Positions 56,296-64,000 of a DNA stretch of 64,000 bases are shown piece after piece; the stretch's first letter is position 1, and each line of letters begins with the position of its first letter. The DNA is from Pseudoflavonifractor gallinarum (GTDB lineage: Bacteria; Bacillota; Clostridia; Oscillospirales; Oscillospiraceae). The notes under the pieces are model-generated. The model was not told the origin of the DNA, made no database searches, and worked only from the letters and a program-made list of their open reading frames with translations. The stretch covers positions 1 through 64,000 of the forward strand of contig NZ_JADCKF010000002.1 in assembly GCF_014982855.1 (NCBI RefSeq). The letters run 5' to 3'. Position numbers and translations under genes: made by a program.

Positions 56296-57201
56296 TTACA
56301 GGATGTGGCGGCCGTAGACATAGACGCGGCTGTAATAGCCGGAATTCAGGTTGTCGATCTTGACCGTGTATGTATTGGTGGAGGCGTGGATGAACTGGCC
56401 GCCGCCAATGTAGATGCCCACGTGGGAGACCGGCTTGGTGGTGTTGGCCTTGAAGAAGACCAGATCGCCGGGCTGAAGCTGGCTCTTGGAAACGGCGGTG
56501 CCGTTGGCCAGCTGATCGGTGGCGGTGCGGTTGAGGGTCACGCCGAAGTGGGCATAGACATACTTGGTGAAGCCGGAGCAGTCAAAGGAGTTGGGGCCGT
56601 TTCCGCCGTACACATAGGGGGTGCCCAGGAACTGCTTGGCATAGGCCACCACCTGCTCTCCCATGCTGGAGGAGGAGGTCGCCGTGGTTTCATTGCCGCG
56701 GGAGGTGGTCTCCTTGGTGGTGATCATATACTCGCTGCTGACATAGCCGGTCTTGCCGTTATAGTCGACCTTATACCAGCTGCCATCCACACCGATGATC
56801 TTGACGACGGTGCCGTCAGCCAGAGAGGCGACCTTGGAAGCAGAGGTGGAGGGCGCGCTGCGCATATTCAGGGTAGAGCCGCCGGCGCTCACCTTGCCGT
56901 AACCGATGGCAGCGTCCGCCTTCTGGGAAATGGTGAGGTATTCGCCGGACATATAGCCCTGCACAGATTCATAATCGACCTTGTACCAGTTGTTCCCGGC
57001 GTCTTCCAGCACGATGACGGCGTCGCCCTTGGAGGCGGTGGCCAGGATCGCGGAGTCGGTGCTGGCGGCGGAGCGCAGGCGGAGTGCGTCGGCCTGAACG
57101 GTGCCGACGCCCATGCTGGCGGCGGCAGCGCTGACCAGACAGGCACAAGAAACCGCCACGGTGACGGCCATAACGCGCAGGAACTTCACAGGCTGTATCA
57201 T
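56296..57201 (-). CDS. Secreted SH3-NlpC/P60 peptidoglycan hydrolase
   Basis: A 301-residue exported enzyme. Signal peptide 1-30 (SCACLVSAAAA), two bacterial SH3 domains at about 35-90 (LRLRSAASTDSAIL) and 105-165 (LNMRSAPSTSASKVA), and a C-terminal NlpC/P60 domain (185-301) with catalytic Cys in FDCSGFTKYV and His in SHVGIYIGGGQFIHAS. It would cut cross-links or stem peptides in the wall. GGAGGATTATACCG precedes ATG 57201. Confidence 0.93.
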   Translation of the reverse strand: MIQPVKFLRVMAVTVAVSCACLVSAAAASMGVGTVQADALRLRSAASTDSAILATASKGDAVIVLEDAGNNWYKVDYESVQGYMSGEYLTISQKADAAIGYGKVSAGGSTLNMRSAPSTSASKVASLADGTVVKIIGVDGSWYKVDYNGKTGYVSSEYMITTKETTSRGNETTATSSSSMGEQVVAYAKQFLGTPYVYGGNGPNSFDCSGFTKYVYAHFGVTLNRTATDQLANGTAVSKSQLQPGDLVFFKANTTKPVSHVGIYIGGGQFIHASTNTYTVKIDNLNSGYYSRVYVYGRHIL

Positions 57202-57285
57202 CGGTATAATCCTCCATTCAGTCAAATGCTGCCCGAAGGCAGTCCGTTTATCTTCTCATTCGTTTGGCATTTGGGTGGGTGGGGG

Positions 57286-57576
57286 TTATTTGTTGGAGAG
57301 GGCACGCTCCAGCCAGACGGCGGCCACATCCATGGCGGCGTAGAGGCTGTCCTTCTCGCTCTTCTTGACGACGCGGTCCCGGCTTTTCAGATCGGGATCG
57401 GTGAGCTGGAGCTGGACCACGACCTTGTTGGCCACATCCAGATCCTTGACCTTTTTGGTGCTCATGACCTGCATCATGATGATATATTTATCGGCCATGC
57501 TTCCGTAATAGATCAGATTATCTTTCCGGCGAAGGGGATGGCCCTTGTAGACCAGAGGAAACTTTTCGTCTGCCAT
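57286..57576 (-). CDS. Small conserved hypothetical protein
   Basis: A 96-residue soluble protein (FPLVYKGHPLRRKDNLIYYG; VANKVVVQLQLTDPDL). Similar proteins appear in Clostridia as uncharacterised families; no function can be given. AGGAGG-like AGGCACAG precedes the ATG. It lies upstream of the NlpC/P60 gene in the same direction. Confidence 0.7.
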   Translation of the reverse strand: MADEKFPLVYKGHPLRRKDNLIYYGSMADKYIIMMQVMSTKKVKDLDVANKVVVQLQLTDPDLKSRDRVVKKSEKDSLYAAMDVAAVWLERALSNK

Positions 57577-57621
57577 TCTGTGCCTCCTGAAAATAAATTA
57601 AAAATTAAAAACTGTAACCGA

Positions 57622-57650
57622 ATTGTAACACATTGTTTCCGAGTTGTCAA
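57622..57650 (-). promoter_or_regulatory. Promoter of the small conserved gene
   Basis: Minus strand TTGACA, 17 bases, TACAAT. Confidence 0.75.
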
Positions 57651-57742
57651 ATTCTTATTTTATGTCAAGCATACCGGTAGGAGAACAGACATTATTTGAA
57701 AACCCAGCAGAAGCGGGAAAAAAGGCGAAATATTATGTCAAT

Positions 57743-57795
57743 AGAAAAAGAACGCGGCCTCTTCCCAATTGGGCGGAGCCACGTTCTTTTTGGGG
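57743..57795 (-). terminator. Terminator of the GT-C gene
   Basis: On the minus strand GAACGTGGCTC and GAGGCCGCGTTC pair with small bulges, then TTTTTC. Confidence 0.65.
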
Positions 57796-57800
57796 CAAAG

Positions 57801-59156
57801 TCAGCGCCTGAAATCGTCCCTCCGGCGAAGCAGAGCGCCCAGCGACAGGAGCAGGGCGGCGAGGATACACAGCGCTTCCAGCGCCATGGTCCAGGTCTGT
57901 CCGAAGAGGTGGACGGGCATTGTGTATTGCAGGCGCAGATACACGCAGTAGGAGCTGAGGGAGGCCAGTTGGGTCAGCAGGGCGATGGGAATACGCCGGC
58001 GGTCCCACACCGCCCAGACCAGGGTGACCACATCGGCCAGGAAAAAATAGCGCTCGTGCATATAGGGGAGAAGAAAGGGGACCCCCAGGGCCAAAACGGC
58101 GGCAGCCGCCAGAAATTGTGCACCGGAGAAGCGGCTGCGGTGGAAAAAGAGCCATCCCAGCACAAAGAGACACAGGGCAAAGGCCGCCAGAATCCCGGCC
58201 CGGGCCAGGGGCTGCTGCGCCACATCCACCCCGTAGGGGATCAGGGCGAAGAGGGAAGGGGCGTTGAACACCAGAGCATAGCTGTACTGTCCTGCCTGCT
58301 TGAAATAGACACCCAGGATGTCGGCCAGGGGCTTGCCCAGCAGCAGGGCCGGGAGGACGGCCACCGCATAGGCGGCCGGAAAGACCAGCAAGTGGGAGAA
58401 GCGGAGCTTCCGCACCAGCCACAGTCCGCCCCAGAGGGGGATGAGAAAAATGGTCTGGAGCTTGAAGGAGAAGGCCACGGCCAGCAGTGCCACCGAGGTC
58501 TTGGGATGGTCCTCCCAGGCGGAGGCCATGGCGTGGAGGACCAGCGCGCCGTACAGGGCGTCGCACTGTCCCCAGAAGGAGCCGTTGAGGACCACCGTGG
58601 GGAGGAGCAAAAGGAGCAGATAGGCCGTCAGGGGAGCGGGACCATCTTTCCGGCCGGACAGGGCCCCGACCAGCCGCAGGCCGCCCCAGGCCAGAATCCC
58701 GTCAAACAGGATGGAAAAAAGCTTGATGGCATAGAGATCCGGGAAGGGGAGATAGGAGATGGCGGCCATGAAGTAGAGATAGGGCGCGTTGTAGTCGCCC
58801 ACAGGCTCTTTGATCGCGGAAAAGCCGCCGTTCTCCCGGAAAAAGGCGGCCCACTGGGAGAGGAAGTCCCGGTAGTCGTAGGTGATATGATCCAGACACA
58901 TTGCCCGCAGCAGCGCCGCGAGCGCCAGGACCAGAAAGGCCAGAGCCAATTTATTCCCCCCATACCCCGCCCGGCGGAGGGGGAGAAGGGCCAGCCCGGT
59001 CCACAGGAGCAGACAGAGACCGGTGATCCATCCGACGGCCGGTCCGCCCAGTGTCAGGGAAGAGCAGCGCCAGAACACTCCGGCCAGCAGGAGCGCACCC
59101 GGGAGCCAGGGGAAAAGAAGCTGTGCCCGGGGCGCGGGAGAGGGGATTTTCGGCAT
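57801..59156 (-). CDS. GT-C-type membrane glycosyltransferase-like protein
   Basis: A 451-residue membrane protein with about 10-12 helices. The first outside loop holds ITYDYRDFLSQWAAFF, an acidic pattern typical of GT-C (mannosyltransferase-like) enzymes, and GQCDALYGALVLHAMA in the next loop. Such enzymes use polyprenyl-phosphate sugars. No close family is certain. The gene is alone and divergent from rpoB. Confidence 0.75.
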   Translation of the reverse strand: MPKIPSPAPRAQLLFPWLPGALLLAGVFWRCSSLTLGGPAVGWITGLCLLLWTGLALLPLRRAGYGGNKLALAFLVLALAALLRAMCLDHITYDYRDFLSQWAAFFRENGGFSAIKEPVGDYNAPYLYFMAAISYLPFPDLYAIKLFSILFDGILAWGGLRLVGALSGRKDGPAPLTAYLLLLLLPTVVLNGSFWGQCDALYGALVLHAMASAWEDHPKTSVALLAVAFSFKLQTIFLIPLWGGLWLVRKLRFSHLLVFPAAYAVAVLPALLLGKPLADILGVYFKQAGQYSYALVFNAPSLFALIPYGVDVAQQPLARAGILAAFALCLFVLGWLFFHRSRFSGAQFLAAAAVLALGVPFLLPYMHERYFFLADVVTLVWAVWDRRRIPIALLTQLASLSSYCVYLRLQYTMPVHLFGQTWTMALEALCILAALLLSLGALLRRRDDFRR

Positions 59157-59216
59157 AATATCACCTCAAAAACAGAAAAAAGTCCGGAATTTCTCCGAAC
59201 TTTACAGATATAAAAA

Positions 59217-59245
59217 TTGACTCTTTTGTACATCCGTGGTATAAT
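59217..59245 (+). promoter_or_regulatory. Promoter of rpoB
   Basis: TTGACT, 17 bases, TATAAT; expected start near 59252. Confidence 0.85.
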
Positions 59246-59251
59246 AGAGCG

Positions 59252-59544
59252 CTATTACAAATAGAGCATCCGATTTCGATACCATCCCATGTTATAGTGA
59301 GTATAACAGTTTCCACGGTGCTCCGCAAGGGGCGGTGGAACACAATTCGCCAACAACTCCGTGTGTGTCATTTTGGAGGCGGGACCTCCGCTTTGGCGGA
59401 AATGACGGAGTGAGGACGAGAAAAATCGGAACCTGACGCAGAAACAGGGCTCTCCGGTCCTCTGGGGCGGGGAGCAGGTACGAAAAGTTTGGACGGCTGT
59501 CCGAACGACCGCCAGATGCTAAGGGAAAGGAATGGTCATTCAGA
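59252..59544 (+). ncRNA. Structured 5' leader of rpoB
   Basis: The 290-base leader folds locally into successive hairpins: GTTATA/TATAAC (59291-59307); TTCCAC/GTGGAA closing GCTCC-GCAA-GGGGC (59311-59340); ACTCC+GTCATTT with AAATGAC+GGAGT (59356-59411); ACCTG/CAGGT closing GCTCTCC/GGGGAGC (59431-59479); GTTTGGAC/GTCCGAAC (59487-59506). No known riboswitch or L10-leader motif was identified. No gene is seen in 59157-59544. Confidence 0.6.
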
Positions 59545-62500
59545 ATGGTCACAGACAGGATCAAAGACGTCTACTATGGCAAGACCCTCCGCAAGAGCTT
59601 TGCCCGCCACAAGGAAATCCTGGAGATGCCGAATCTGCTGGAGATCCAGAAGAAGTCCTACCAGTGGTTCCTGGACAAGGGACTGCGGGAGGTCTTCAAG
59701 GATGTCTCCTGCATTACCGACTACGCCGGTAATCTGGAGCTGTCCTTTATCGACTACTCCATGGACGAACCCCCCAAGTACAACGTGGAGGAGTGCAAGG
59801 CCCGGGACGCCACGTACGCCGCTCCCATCAAGGTCCGTGTGCGCCTGCGCAACAAGGAGACCGAGGAGATCAAGGAGCAGGAGATCTTCATGGGTGACTT
59901 CCCCATCATGACCCAGGGGGGCACCTTCGTCATCAACGGCGCCGAGCGCGTCATCGTCTCCCAGATCGTCCGCTCCCCCGGCATGTACTACTCCCGCACC
60001 GCCGACAAGGCCGACAACGTCACCTACGCCACCACCGTCATCCCCTACCGGGGCGCCTGGCTGGAGTATGAGACCGACCTGTCCGACGTGTTCTATGTCC
60101 GCATCGACAAGAACCGCAAGCTCCCCATCACCTGCCTGATCCGCGCCGTGGGTCCCAAGACCGACGCCGAGATCATCGAGATGTTCGGCGAGGATCCCCG
60201 CATCCTGGCCACTCTGGAGAAGGACACCTGCAAGACCTATGAGGAGGCCCTGCTGGAGATCTACCGCAAGCTCCGTCCCGGCGAGCCCCCCACGGTGGAC
60301 TCCGCCGAGAGCCTGCTCAACGCCCTCTTCTTTGACCCCCGCCGCTACGACGTGTCCGCCGTGGGCCGCTACAAGTTCAACAAGAAGATGTCCATGGGTC
60401 CCCGTCTGACCAACCAGAAGCTGGCCCTCCCCGTGGTGGATCCCACCACCGGCGAGATCATCGCCGAGCCCGGCGAGGTCCTCACCCGTGAGCGGGCCCA
60501 TGAGCTGGAGGACAAGGGTGTCAACGAGGCCGTGGTGGACGTGGACGGCACCATGGTGCGCGTGTTCGGCAACCACATGGTGGACATGTCCAAGTTCGTG
60601 GACTTTGACCCCGAGGAGTGCGGCGTCACCGAGCGGGTGCGCTACACTGTGCTCATGGAGCTGATGAATCAGTTCTCCGGCGAGGAGCTGAAGGACGCCA
60701 TCAAGGATCACCTGGACGACCTGATCCCCAAGCACATCATCGTGGACGACATCATGGCGTCCATCAACTACCTCAACGCCCTGGCCTTCGGCGTGGGCAC
60801 CCCCGACGACATTGACCACCTGGGCAACCGCCGCCTGCGCTGCGTGGGTGAGCTGCTCCAGAACCAGTTCCGCATCGGCTTCAGCCGCATGGAGCGCGTC
60901 ATCCGTGAGCGCATGACCATCCAGGATCTGGACATCGTCACCCCCCAGTCCCTCATCAACATCCGTCCTGTCACCGCCTCCATCAAGGAGTTCTTCGGTT
61001 CCTCCCCCCTGAGCCAGTTCATGGACCAGACCAACCCCCTGGCCGAGCTGACCCACAAGCGCCGTCTGTCCGCCTTGGGCCCCGGCGGTCTGAGCCGTGA
61101 CCGCGCCTCCTTCGATGTGCGAGACATCCACTACTCTCACTATGGCCGCCTGTGCCCCGTTGAGACCCCCGAAGGTCCCAACATCGGCCTGATCTCCTAC
61201 CTCTCCGCCTATGCCCGGGTCAACCGCTTCGGCTTCATCGAGGCTCCCTACCGCAAGGTGGACAAGGAGACCGGCCGGGTCACCGACGAGATCCACTACA
61301 TGACCGCCGATGTGGAGGACGAGTTCACCATCGCCCAGGCCACCGAGCCCATGGACGAGAACAACTGCTTCGTCAACGAGCGTATCACCTGCCGTCACCG
61401 CAACGAGATCGTCTCGGTGGCCGCCAACCAGGTGGACTACGTGGACGTGTCCCCCCAGATGATGTTCTCCGTGGCAACCGCCATGATCCCCTTCCTCCAG
61501 AACGACGACGCCAACCGTGCTCTGATGGGCGCCAACATGCAGCGTCAGGCCGTGCCCCTGCTGACCACCCAGGCCCCCATCGTGGCCACCGGTCAGGAGC
61601 ACAAGAACTGCGTGGACTCCGAGGTCGCCATCCTGGCCGAGGAGGACGGCGAGGTCGTGAAGGTCTCCGCCCAGTATGTCTCCGTGCGCTATCAGAACCT
61701 GGGCCTCAAGGAGTATAAGCTCATCAAGTTCCTGCGCTCCAACCACGGCACCTGCATCAACCAGCGTCCCATCGTCAAGGCCGGCCAGAAGGTCAGCAAG
61801 GGCGAGGTCATCGTGGACGGCCCCTCCACCTGCAACGGCGAGATCGGCCTGGGCAAGAACATCCTCATGGGCTTCATGACCTGGGAAGGTTACAACTACG
61901 AGGACGCCATCCTGCTCAACGAGCGCATGGTCAAGGAGGACGTCTTTACCTCCATCCACATCGAGGAGTATGAGACCGAGTCCCGCGACACCAAGCTGGG
62001 CCCCGAGGAGATCACCCGGGACATCCCCAACGTGGGCGAGGATGCCCTGAAGGACCTGGACGAGCGCGGCATCATCCGCGTGGGCGCCGAGGTCCGCTCC
62101 GGCGACATCCTGGTGGGTAAGGTCACCCCCAAGGGCGAGACCGACCTCACCGCCGAGGAGCGCCTGCTGCGCGCCATCTTCGGTGAGAAGGCCCGCGAGG
62201 TCCGTGACACCTCCCTGAAGGTGCCCCACGGCGAGAGCGGCATCATCGTGGACGTGAAGGTCTTCACCCGCGAGGCCGGCGATGAGCTCTCTCCCGGCGT
62301 CAACGAGGTGGTCCGCGTCTACATCGCCCAGAAGCGTAAGATCAGTGTGGGCGACAAGATGGCCGGCCGCCACGGTAACAAGGGTGTTGTCTCCCGCATC
62401 ATGCCCCAGGAGGATATGCCCTTCCTGCCCGACGGCACCCCGCTGGACATCGTTCTGAACCCCCTGGGCGTGCCTTCCCGTATGAACATCGGTCAGGTGC

Positions 62501-63255
62501 TGGAGGTCCATCTGGGCTACGCCGCCAAGACCCTGGGCTGGAAGGTGGCCACCCCCATCTTCAACGGCGCCGACGAGAAGGACATCGCCGAGGTCCTGAC
62601 CATGGCCGGCCTGTCCCCCGACGGCAAGAGCTGGCTGTACGACGGCCGTACCGGCGAGCGGTTTGACAACCGCGTCACCGTGGGCTATGTGTACTTCCTC
62701 AAGCTCCACCACCTGGTGGACGATAAGATCCACGCCCGTTCCACCGGCCCCTACTCCCTGGTCACCCAGCAGCCTCTGGGCGGCAAGGCCCAGTTCGGCG
62801 GCCAGCGCTTCGGCGAAATGGAGGTGTGGGCTCTGGAGGCGTACGGCGCGGCCTACACCCTGCAGGAGATCCTCACCGTCAAGTCGGACGACGTCACCGG
62901 CCGTGTGCGCACCTACGAGGCCATTGTCAAGGGCCACAACGTGCCCAAGCCCGGCGTGCCCGAGTCCTTCAAGGTTCTGGTCAAGGAGCTGCAGTCCCTG
63001 TGCCTGGATATGAAGGTGCTGGACGAGAACGGCGCTGAGATCGAGCTCAAGGATGACGAAGAGGACAACTACCAGCCTGATCGCATCCGGGACGACGACG
63101 ACTTCTACAGCTACCGCGAGGGCGACGCTGAGTCCGAGTTCGCGGCCGCCGGCTTCACCCTGAAGGCCGAGAGCGACGACGACGACCTGGCTGTGAGCGA
63201 CGACGAGAGCGTCGCGTCTGACGACGACGCGTTCCTGGACGACCAGGACATGTAA
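59545..63255 (+). CDS. rpoB: RNA polymerase beta subunit
   Basis: A 1236-residue beta subunit. Conserved pieces include [12 protein letters not shown] and [23 protein letters not shown] (rifampicin region, shown in part: [13 protein letters not shown]), [36 protein letters not shown] and the C-terminal [15 protein letters not shown]. In the rifampicin region the residues look wild-type. The C-terminus has an extra acidic tail of about 70 residues. The ATG at 59545 follows AAAGGA at a rather long distance. rpoC follows after 25 bases. Confidence 0.97.
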   Translation: MVTDRIKDVYYGKTLRKSFARHKEILEMPNLLEIQKKSYQWFLDKGLREVFKDVSCITDYAGNLELSFIDYSMDEPPKYNVEECKARDATYAAPIKVRVRLRNKETEEIKEQEIFMGDFPIMTQGGTFVINGAERVIVSQIVRSPGMYYSRTADKADNVTYATTVIPYRGAWLEYETDLSDVFYVRIDKNRKLPITCLIRAVGPKTDAEIIEMFGEDPRILATLEKDTCKTYEEALLEIYRKLRPGEPPTVDSAESLLNALFFDPRRYDVSAVGRYKFNKKMSMGPRLTNQKLALPVVDPTTGEIIAEPGEVLTRERAHELEDKGVNEAVVDVDGTMVRVFGNHMVDMSKFVDFDPEECGVTERVRYTVLMELMNQFSGEELKDAIKDHLDDLIPKHIIVDDIMASINYLNALAFGVGTPDDIDHLGNRRLRCVGELLQNQFRIGFSRMERVIRERMTIQDLDIVTPQSLINIRPVTASIKEFFGSSPLSQFMDQTNPLAELTHKRRLSALGPGGLSRDRASFDVRDIHYSHYGRLCPVETPEGPNIGLISYLSAYARVNRFGFIEAPYRKVDKETGRVTDEIHYMTADVEDEFTIAQATEPMDENNCFVNERITCRHRNEIVSVAANQVDYVDVSPQMMFSVATAMIPFLQNDDANRALMGANMQRQAVPLLTTQAPIVATGQEHKNCVDSEVAILAEEDGEVVKVSAQYVSVRYQNLGLKEYKLIKFLRSNHGTCINQRPIVKAGQKVSKGEVIVDGPSTCNGEIGLGKNILMGFMTWEGYNYEDAILLNERMVKEDVFTSIHIEEYETESRDTKLGPEEITRDIPNVGEDALKDLDERGIIRVGAEVRSGDILVGKVTPKGETDLTAEERLLRAIFGEKAREVRDTSLKVPHGESGIIVDVKVFTREAGDELSPGVNEVVRVYIAQKRKISVGDKMAGRHGNKGVVSRIMPQEDMPFLPDGTPLDIVLNPLGVPSRMNIGQVLEVHLGYAAKTLGWKVATPIFNGADEKDIAEVLTMAGLSPDGKSWLYDGRTGERFDNRVTVGYVYFLKLHHLVDDKIHARSTGPYSLVTQQPLGGKAQFGGQRFGEMEVWALEAYGAAYTLQEILTVKSDDVTGRVRTYEAIVKGHNVPKPGVPESFKVLVKELQSLCLDMKVLDENGAEIELKDDEEDNYQPDRIRDDDDFYSYREGDAESEFAAAGFTLKAESDDDDLAVSDDESVASDDDAFLDDQDM

Positions 63256-63280
63256 GAGAGAGGGAGGAACGATCTATTCT

Positions 63281-64000
63281 ATGAGTTACGCTGAGTTTGA
63301 CGCCATCCAAATCGGCATTGCCTCCCCGGAGAAGATCCGTGAGTGGTCTTACGGCGAGGTCAAGAAGCCGGAGACCATCAACTACCGCACCCTCAAGCCC
63401 GAGCGCGACGGCCTGTTCTGCGAGCGCATCTTTGGCCCCACCAAGGACTGGGAGTGTCACTGCGGTAAATATAAGAAGATCCGCTATAAGGGCAAGATCT
63501 GTGACCGCTGCGGCGTCGAGGTGACCCGCGCCAAGGTCCGCCGTGAGCGCATGGGCCACATCGAGCTGGCCGCCCCTGTGTCCCACATCTGGTACTTCAA
63601 GGGCATCCCCTCCCGGATGGGCCTGCTGCTGGACATCTCCCCCCGTATTCTGGAGAAGGTGCTCTACTTTGCCAGCTATATCGTCACCGATCCCGGCTTC
63701 TCTCCTCTGGCCAAGAACCAGATCCTCTCCGAGAAGGAGTACCGCGACATGCGGGAGAAGTACGAGGACGACTTCGAGGCCGGCATGGGCGCCGAGGCCG
63801 TGAAGAAGCTCCTGCAGGACATCGATCTGGAGCAGCTCTCCGAGCAGCTCCGGGCCGAGCTGAAGGACGCCTCCGGCCAGAAGAAGATGCGCATTGTCAA
63901 GCGCCTGGAAGTGGTGGATGCCTTCCGGATCTCCGGCAACAAGCCCGAGTGGATGATCATTGACGTGCTGCCCGTCATTCCCCCGGAGCTGCGCCCCATG
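63281..64000 (+). CDS. rpoC: RNA polymerase beta' subunit, partial
   Basis: The first 240 residues of beta', running off the right edge. The N-terminal zinc ribbon [20 protein letters not shown], the [17 protein letters not shown] segment and [13 protein letters not shown] are as in all bacterial beta' subunits. GAGGGAGG precedes ATG 63281. The order rpoB-rpoC is standard. Confidence 0.97.
   Translation, partial: MSYAEFDAIQIGIASPEKIREWSYGEVKKPETINYRTLKPERDGLFCERIFGPTKDWECHCGKYKKIRYKGKICDRCGVEVTRAKVRRERMGHIELAAPVSHIWYFKGIPSRMGLLLDISPRILEKVLYFASYIVTDPGFSPLAKNQILSEKEYRDMREKYEDDFEAGMGAEAVKKLLQDIDLEQLSEQLRAELKDASGQKKMRIVKRLEVVDAFRISGNKPEWMIIDVLPVIPPELRPM

Noticed and set aside
59252-59544. Ribosomal protein L10 leader
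   Set aside because: No kink-turn pattern recognised and no rplJ follows.
59536-62937. A very long open frame on the strand opposite rpoB
   Set aside because: GC-rich codon bias of rpoB makes the antisense frame open; its protein is a low-complexity Gly/Val/His/Leu sequence without ribosome site or motifs.

Overview
The window is a GC-rich chromosomal segment from an anaerobic, spore-related Firmicute, most like the Oscillospiraceae (Flavonifractor/Lawsonibacter/Intestinimonas type). Pointers are the SLH-domain S-layer protein, a reverse rubrerythrin, Firmicute-type LexA, CIRCE and CsoR sites, AGGAGG ribosome sites, a PrpR-family regulator, a collagen-like surface protein with a sigma-K-like promoter, and the rpoB/rpoC sequences. 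The placement is inferred from gene content; no search was run. I saw no rRNA, tRNA, CRISPR array, insertion sequence or intact prophage.

Layout. 1-5568: a leftward sugar-acid operon (GntP permease, LarA-like protein, split UxaA dehydratase) facing a PrpR-type regulator that lacks the sigma-54 contact motif; two matching 15-bp palindromes lie between them. 5754-8225: a monocistronic S-layer gene. 8366-14749: surface-polysaccharide genes (polyprenyl glycosylphosphotransferase, O-antigen ligase/polymerase, GT4 glycosyltransferase) around an orphan phage-fibre-like gene. 14815-17074: a two-component system. 17162-23751: an Ig-domain membrane protein, a CbxX/SpoVK-type AAA ATPase, comEC, holA and an RNase M5-like gene. 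23804-26096: copper P-type ATPase and CsoR. 26334-27648: reverse rubrerythrin, then a multi-hairpin element, a remnant of a second rubrerythrin and a decayed ORF. 27649-31509: clpB behind a small XRE regulator, a small zinc-ribbon gene and hsp20 with a CIRCE site. 31512-34497: two divergent MATE transporters, one with a probable leader-peptide attenuator.

34547-38507: ECF S component, lysA-like decarboxylase, pyrE, radC. 38511-44566: an SOS-type uvrB - two membrane proteins - uvrA cluster. 44563-50904: small DNA-binding proteins, a secreted stalk-domain protein, recD2-like helicase and comF. 51009-54973: mreB, an iron alcohol dehydrogenase and aspartase. 55036-59156: collagen-like protein, SH3-NlpC/P60 hydrolase, small conserved proteins and a GT-C membrane protein. 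59217-64000: rpoB with its own promoter and a long structured leader, then the start of rpoC.

The most interesting regulatory structures are the PrpR-type operators, the MATE leader peptide/terminator, the rpoB leader, the paired XRE operators that may control clpB, and the 129-bp multi-hairpin element beside the rubrerythrin remnant. Start sites were chosen from ribosome-binding sites, so several genes are shorter than their longest open frame.
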